Source: Calliopsis andreniformis
Taxonomy: Eukaryota > Arthropoda > Insecta > Hymenoptera > Andrenidae
Assembly (NCBI RefSeq): GCF_051401765.1
Contig: NC_135068.1
Span: forward strand, 310,001-374,000
DNA: 64,000 nucleotides
Direction: 5' to 3'
Program-made: the position numbers and the translations under genes
Part shown: in pieces, positions 62,901-64,000 of the stretch
Numbering within the stretch: position 1 is the first letter of the stretch
Layout: each line of letters starts with the position of its first letter
Notes under the pieces: generated by a model
Database searches by the model: none
Seen by the model: only the letters and a program-made list of their open reading frames with translations
What the model was told of the DNA's origin: nothing

Positions 62901-64000
62901 GGTTGCCCGGAACGTTGAAATGACCTTTACGTTCACACTGGTAGCAATTATTCCTCTTATACGATCGAAAATCGGCTGTATTTATATTGTATTTTATGCT
63001 CCTGGCGTTGACTTCCAAGGCCCAAACTCTTCGATCTGGAGGAGCAACGCCGTAGAGTGAAGGGTAGGTTGACCGGAATGTAGAAATGTCCATTACTTTC
63101 ACACTGATGGCAATTACTCCTTTTATTCAATTGAAAAACTGTTGAATTTATATTGTATTTTATGCCTCTGTCGTTGAATTTTAAGGCCCTAACTATTCGA
63201 TTTGGTAGAGCAACGCCCTAGAGAGAAGCTTAGCTTGCCCGGAACGTAGAAATGACCATTACTTTCACACTGGTTGCAATTGTTCCCTTTGTACGATGGG
63301 AAATCTGTTGTACTTATATTGCATTTTATGCTTCTGGCGTGAAATTCTAAGGCCCTAACTATACGATCTGGTGGAGCATCGCCCTGGAGTGAAGCCTAGC
63401 TTGCGCGGAACGTAGAAATGACCATTACTTAGACTTCCGAAGCAACTGCTCCTGTCATACGTTCGCAATCCTGTTGTATTTAATTTGTATTTTAATATTG
63501 TGGCGATGATTTCTAAGGCCCAAACTCATCCATCTGGTGAAGCAACGCCCTTGATTGAAGCCTAGGTTGCCCAGAACGTTGAAATGACCCTTACGTTCAC
63601 ACTGGTTGCAATTATTCCTCTTATACGATTGAAAATCTGCTGTATTTATATTGTATTTTAATCCTCTGGCGTTGATTGCTAAGGTCCAAACTCATCCACC
63701 TGGTGAGGCAACACCCTAGGGCGAAGCCTAGGCTGCCGGGAACGTTGAAATGACCTTTGCGTTCACACTGGTAGCAATCATTCCACTTATACGATTGAAA
63801 AACTGCTGCATTTATATTGTATTTTAATCCTCTGGCGTTGATTTCTAAGGTACAAACTCATACACCTGGTGAGGCAACGCCCTCGGTTGAAGCCTAGGTT
63901 GCCCGGAACGTAGAAATGACCATTACTTTGACACCCGTTGCATCTGCCCATGTCAGACGTTCGCAAACCTGTTGTATTTATTTTGAATTTTAATCTTGTG
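59926..64000. repeat. Right end of the array, repeated blocks to the window edge
   Basis: It contains 59993-60653 (copy of 56840-57500), 61649-62124, 62365-63517 and finally 63518-64000, which matches 61029-61511 at 2489 bp (15 monomers). A part of E and C monomers at 62224-62371 is found again at 63054-63201, exactly five monomers on. The array runs off the window without any sign of an edge. Confidence 0.84.

Larger units (their letters stand above)
1..64000. repeat. 166-bp tandem satellite array filling the window
   Basis: Every part of the window reads as a copy of one unit of about 166 bp. The anchor GCCTAGGTTGCCCGGAACG starts at 27, 193, 359, 525, 691 and 857 and continues to about 63892, giving roughly 385 steps. 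All copies run in the same direction; I saw no reverse-complement copy. Shared blocks in all classes are the anchor followed by TAGAAATGACC or TTGAAATGACC, a T/A-rich stretch close to TGTTGTATTTATATTGTATT, and GGCGTTGACTTCTAAGG. Indels are mostly 1-3 bp, so long offsets fall slightly short of multiples of 166. No gene, transposon, tRNA or rRNA interrupts it. Such an array is typical of eukaryotic centromeric or pericentromeric heterochromatin; that location is inference, and the family is not one I recognise. Confidence 0.97.

Noticed and set aside
1..64000. About fifty open frames of 60-116 codons on both strands
   Set aside because: They are translations of the satellite itself: the same few peptides recur wherever the same monomer pair recurs. 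Since 166 is one more than a multiple of three, frames shift each monomer and cannot stay open. No start context, codon pattern or domain supports a gene.
1..64000. CRISPR array or bacterial repeat region
   Set aside because: There are no short repeats separated by unique spacers; the whole 166 bp unit repeats, and no cas-like gene or prokaryotic gene is present.
1..64000. Identification as human alpha satellite, Arabidopsis 178 bp, rice CentO or maize CentC
   Set aside because: The period and the sequence blocks do not fit these families as I remember them. 166 bp satellites of other plants are possible, but I cannot recall their sequences well enough to compare.
1..64000. tRNA, rRNA or other RNA genes
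   Set aside because: No cloverleaf-like or rRNA-like stretch breaks the 166 bp periodicity anywhere I read.

Overview
The whole 64 kb is one uninterrupted head-to-tail satellite DNA array. It holds no protein-coding gene, no RNA gene and no recognisable mobile element. The repeat unit is about 166 bp. The anchor GCCTAGGTTGCCCGGAACG (with small variants) first occurs at 27 and recurs at 193, 359, 525, 691 and 857, each exactly 166 bp apart. Its last occurrence is near 63892, which implies about 385 monomer steps with a net loss of roughly 45 bp from small indels. Every monomer I read lies in the same orientation. A long, AT-leaning, tandem and transcriptionally featureless array of near-nucleosome-length units points to a eukaryotic (peri)centromeric or other heterochromatic block. 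I do not recognise the monomer as any named satellite (not human alpha, Arabidopsis 178 bp, maize CentC or rice CentO as I remember them), so I cannot name the organism. 166 bp satellites are known from several plants and the length alone is not diagnostic.

Five monomer classes can be told apart by eye. Type A carries ATGGAAAAACTGTTG and GGCCCGAG. Type B, the most divergent, carries CATCTGCTCCTGTCATACG, TCGCAAACCTG and GTGGCGATGATTTCTAAGG. Type C carries CTCTTATACGATTGAAAATC. Type D carries CCTTTTATACGATGGGAAAT. Type E carries CCTTTTATTCAATTGAAAAA. Layout: 1-2895 is A only, with 498 bp trimer periodicity. From about 2.9 kb onward the array is higher-order: B recurs every two or three monomers (B-C dimers of 332 bp, B-C-D or B-C-E trimers of 498 bp). 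These are built into longer repeated blocks whose offsets are near-integer multiples of 166 bp (6, 7, 8, 13, 15, 18, 19, 20, 21, 22, 23, 25, 26, 28, 36 and 39 monomers). An isolated island of about 7 A monomers sits at 28269-29450 inside the B-C-D domain.

The cleanest higher-order unit is a 21-monomer, 3484 bp block present twice in direct tandem (39721-43204 and 43205-46688). I found one base difference between the copies, so this duplication is far younger than the rest. Other long blocks are 18-mer/21-mer copies around 12-23.6 kb, a 664 bp tetramer tandem at 30.56-31.88 kb, three consecutive 332 bp dimers at 52.4-53.4 kb, and a 2 kb block at 51.95 kb repeated at 57.92 kb and partly at 62.37 kb. 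The pattern fits repeated unequal crossing-over, block duplication and local gene conversion. All open reading frames are accidental: 166 is one more than a multiple of three, so frames shift at every monomer and none is longer than about 116 codons.
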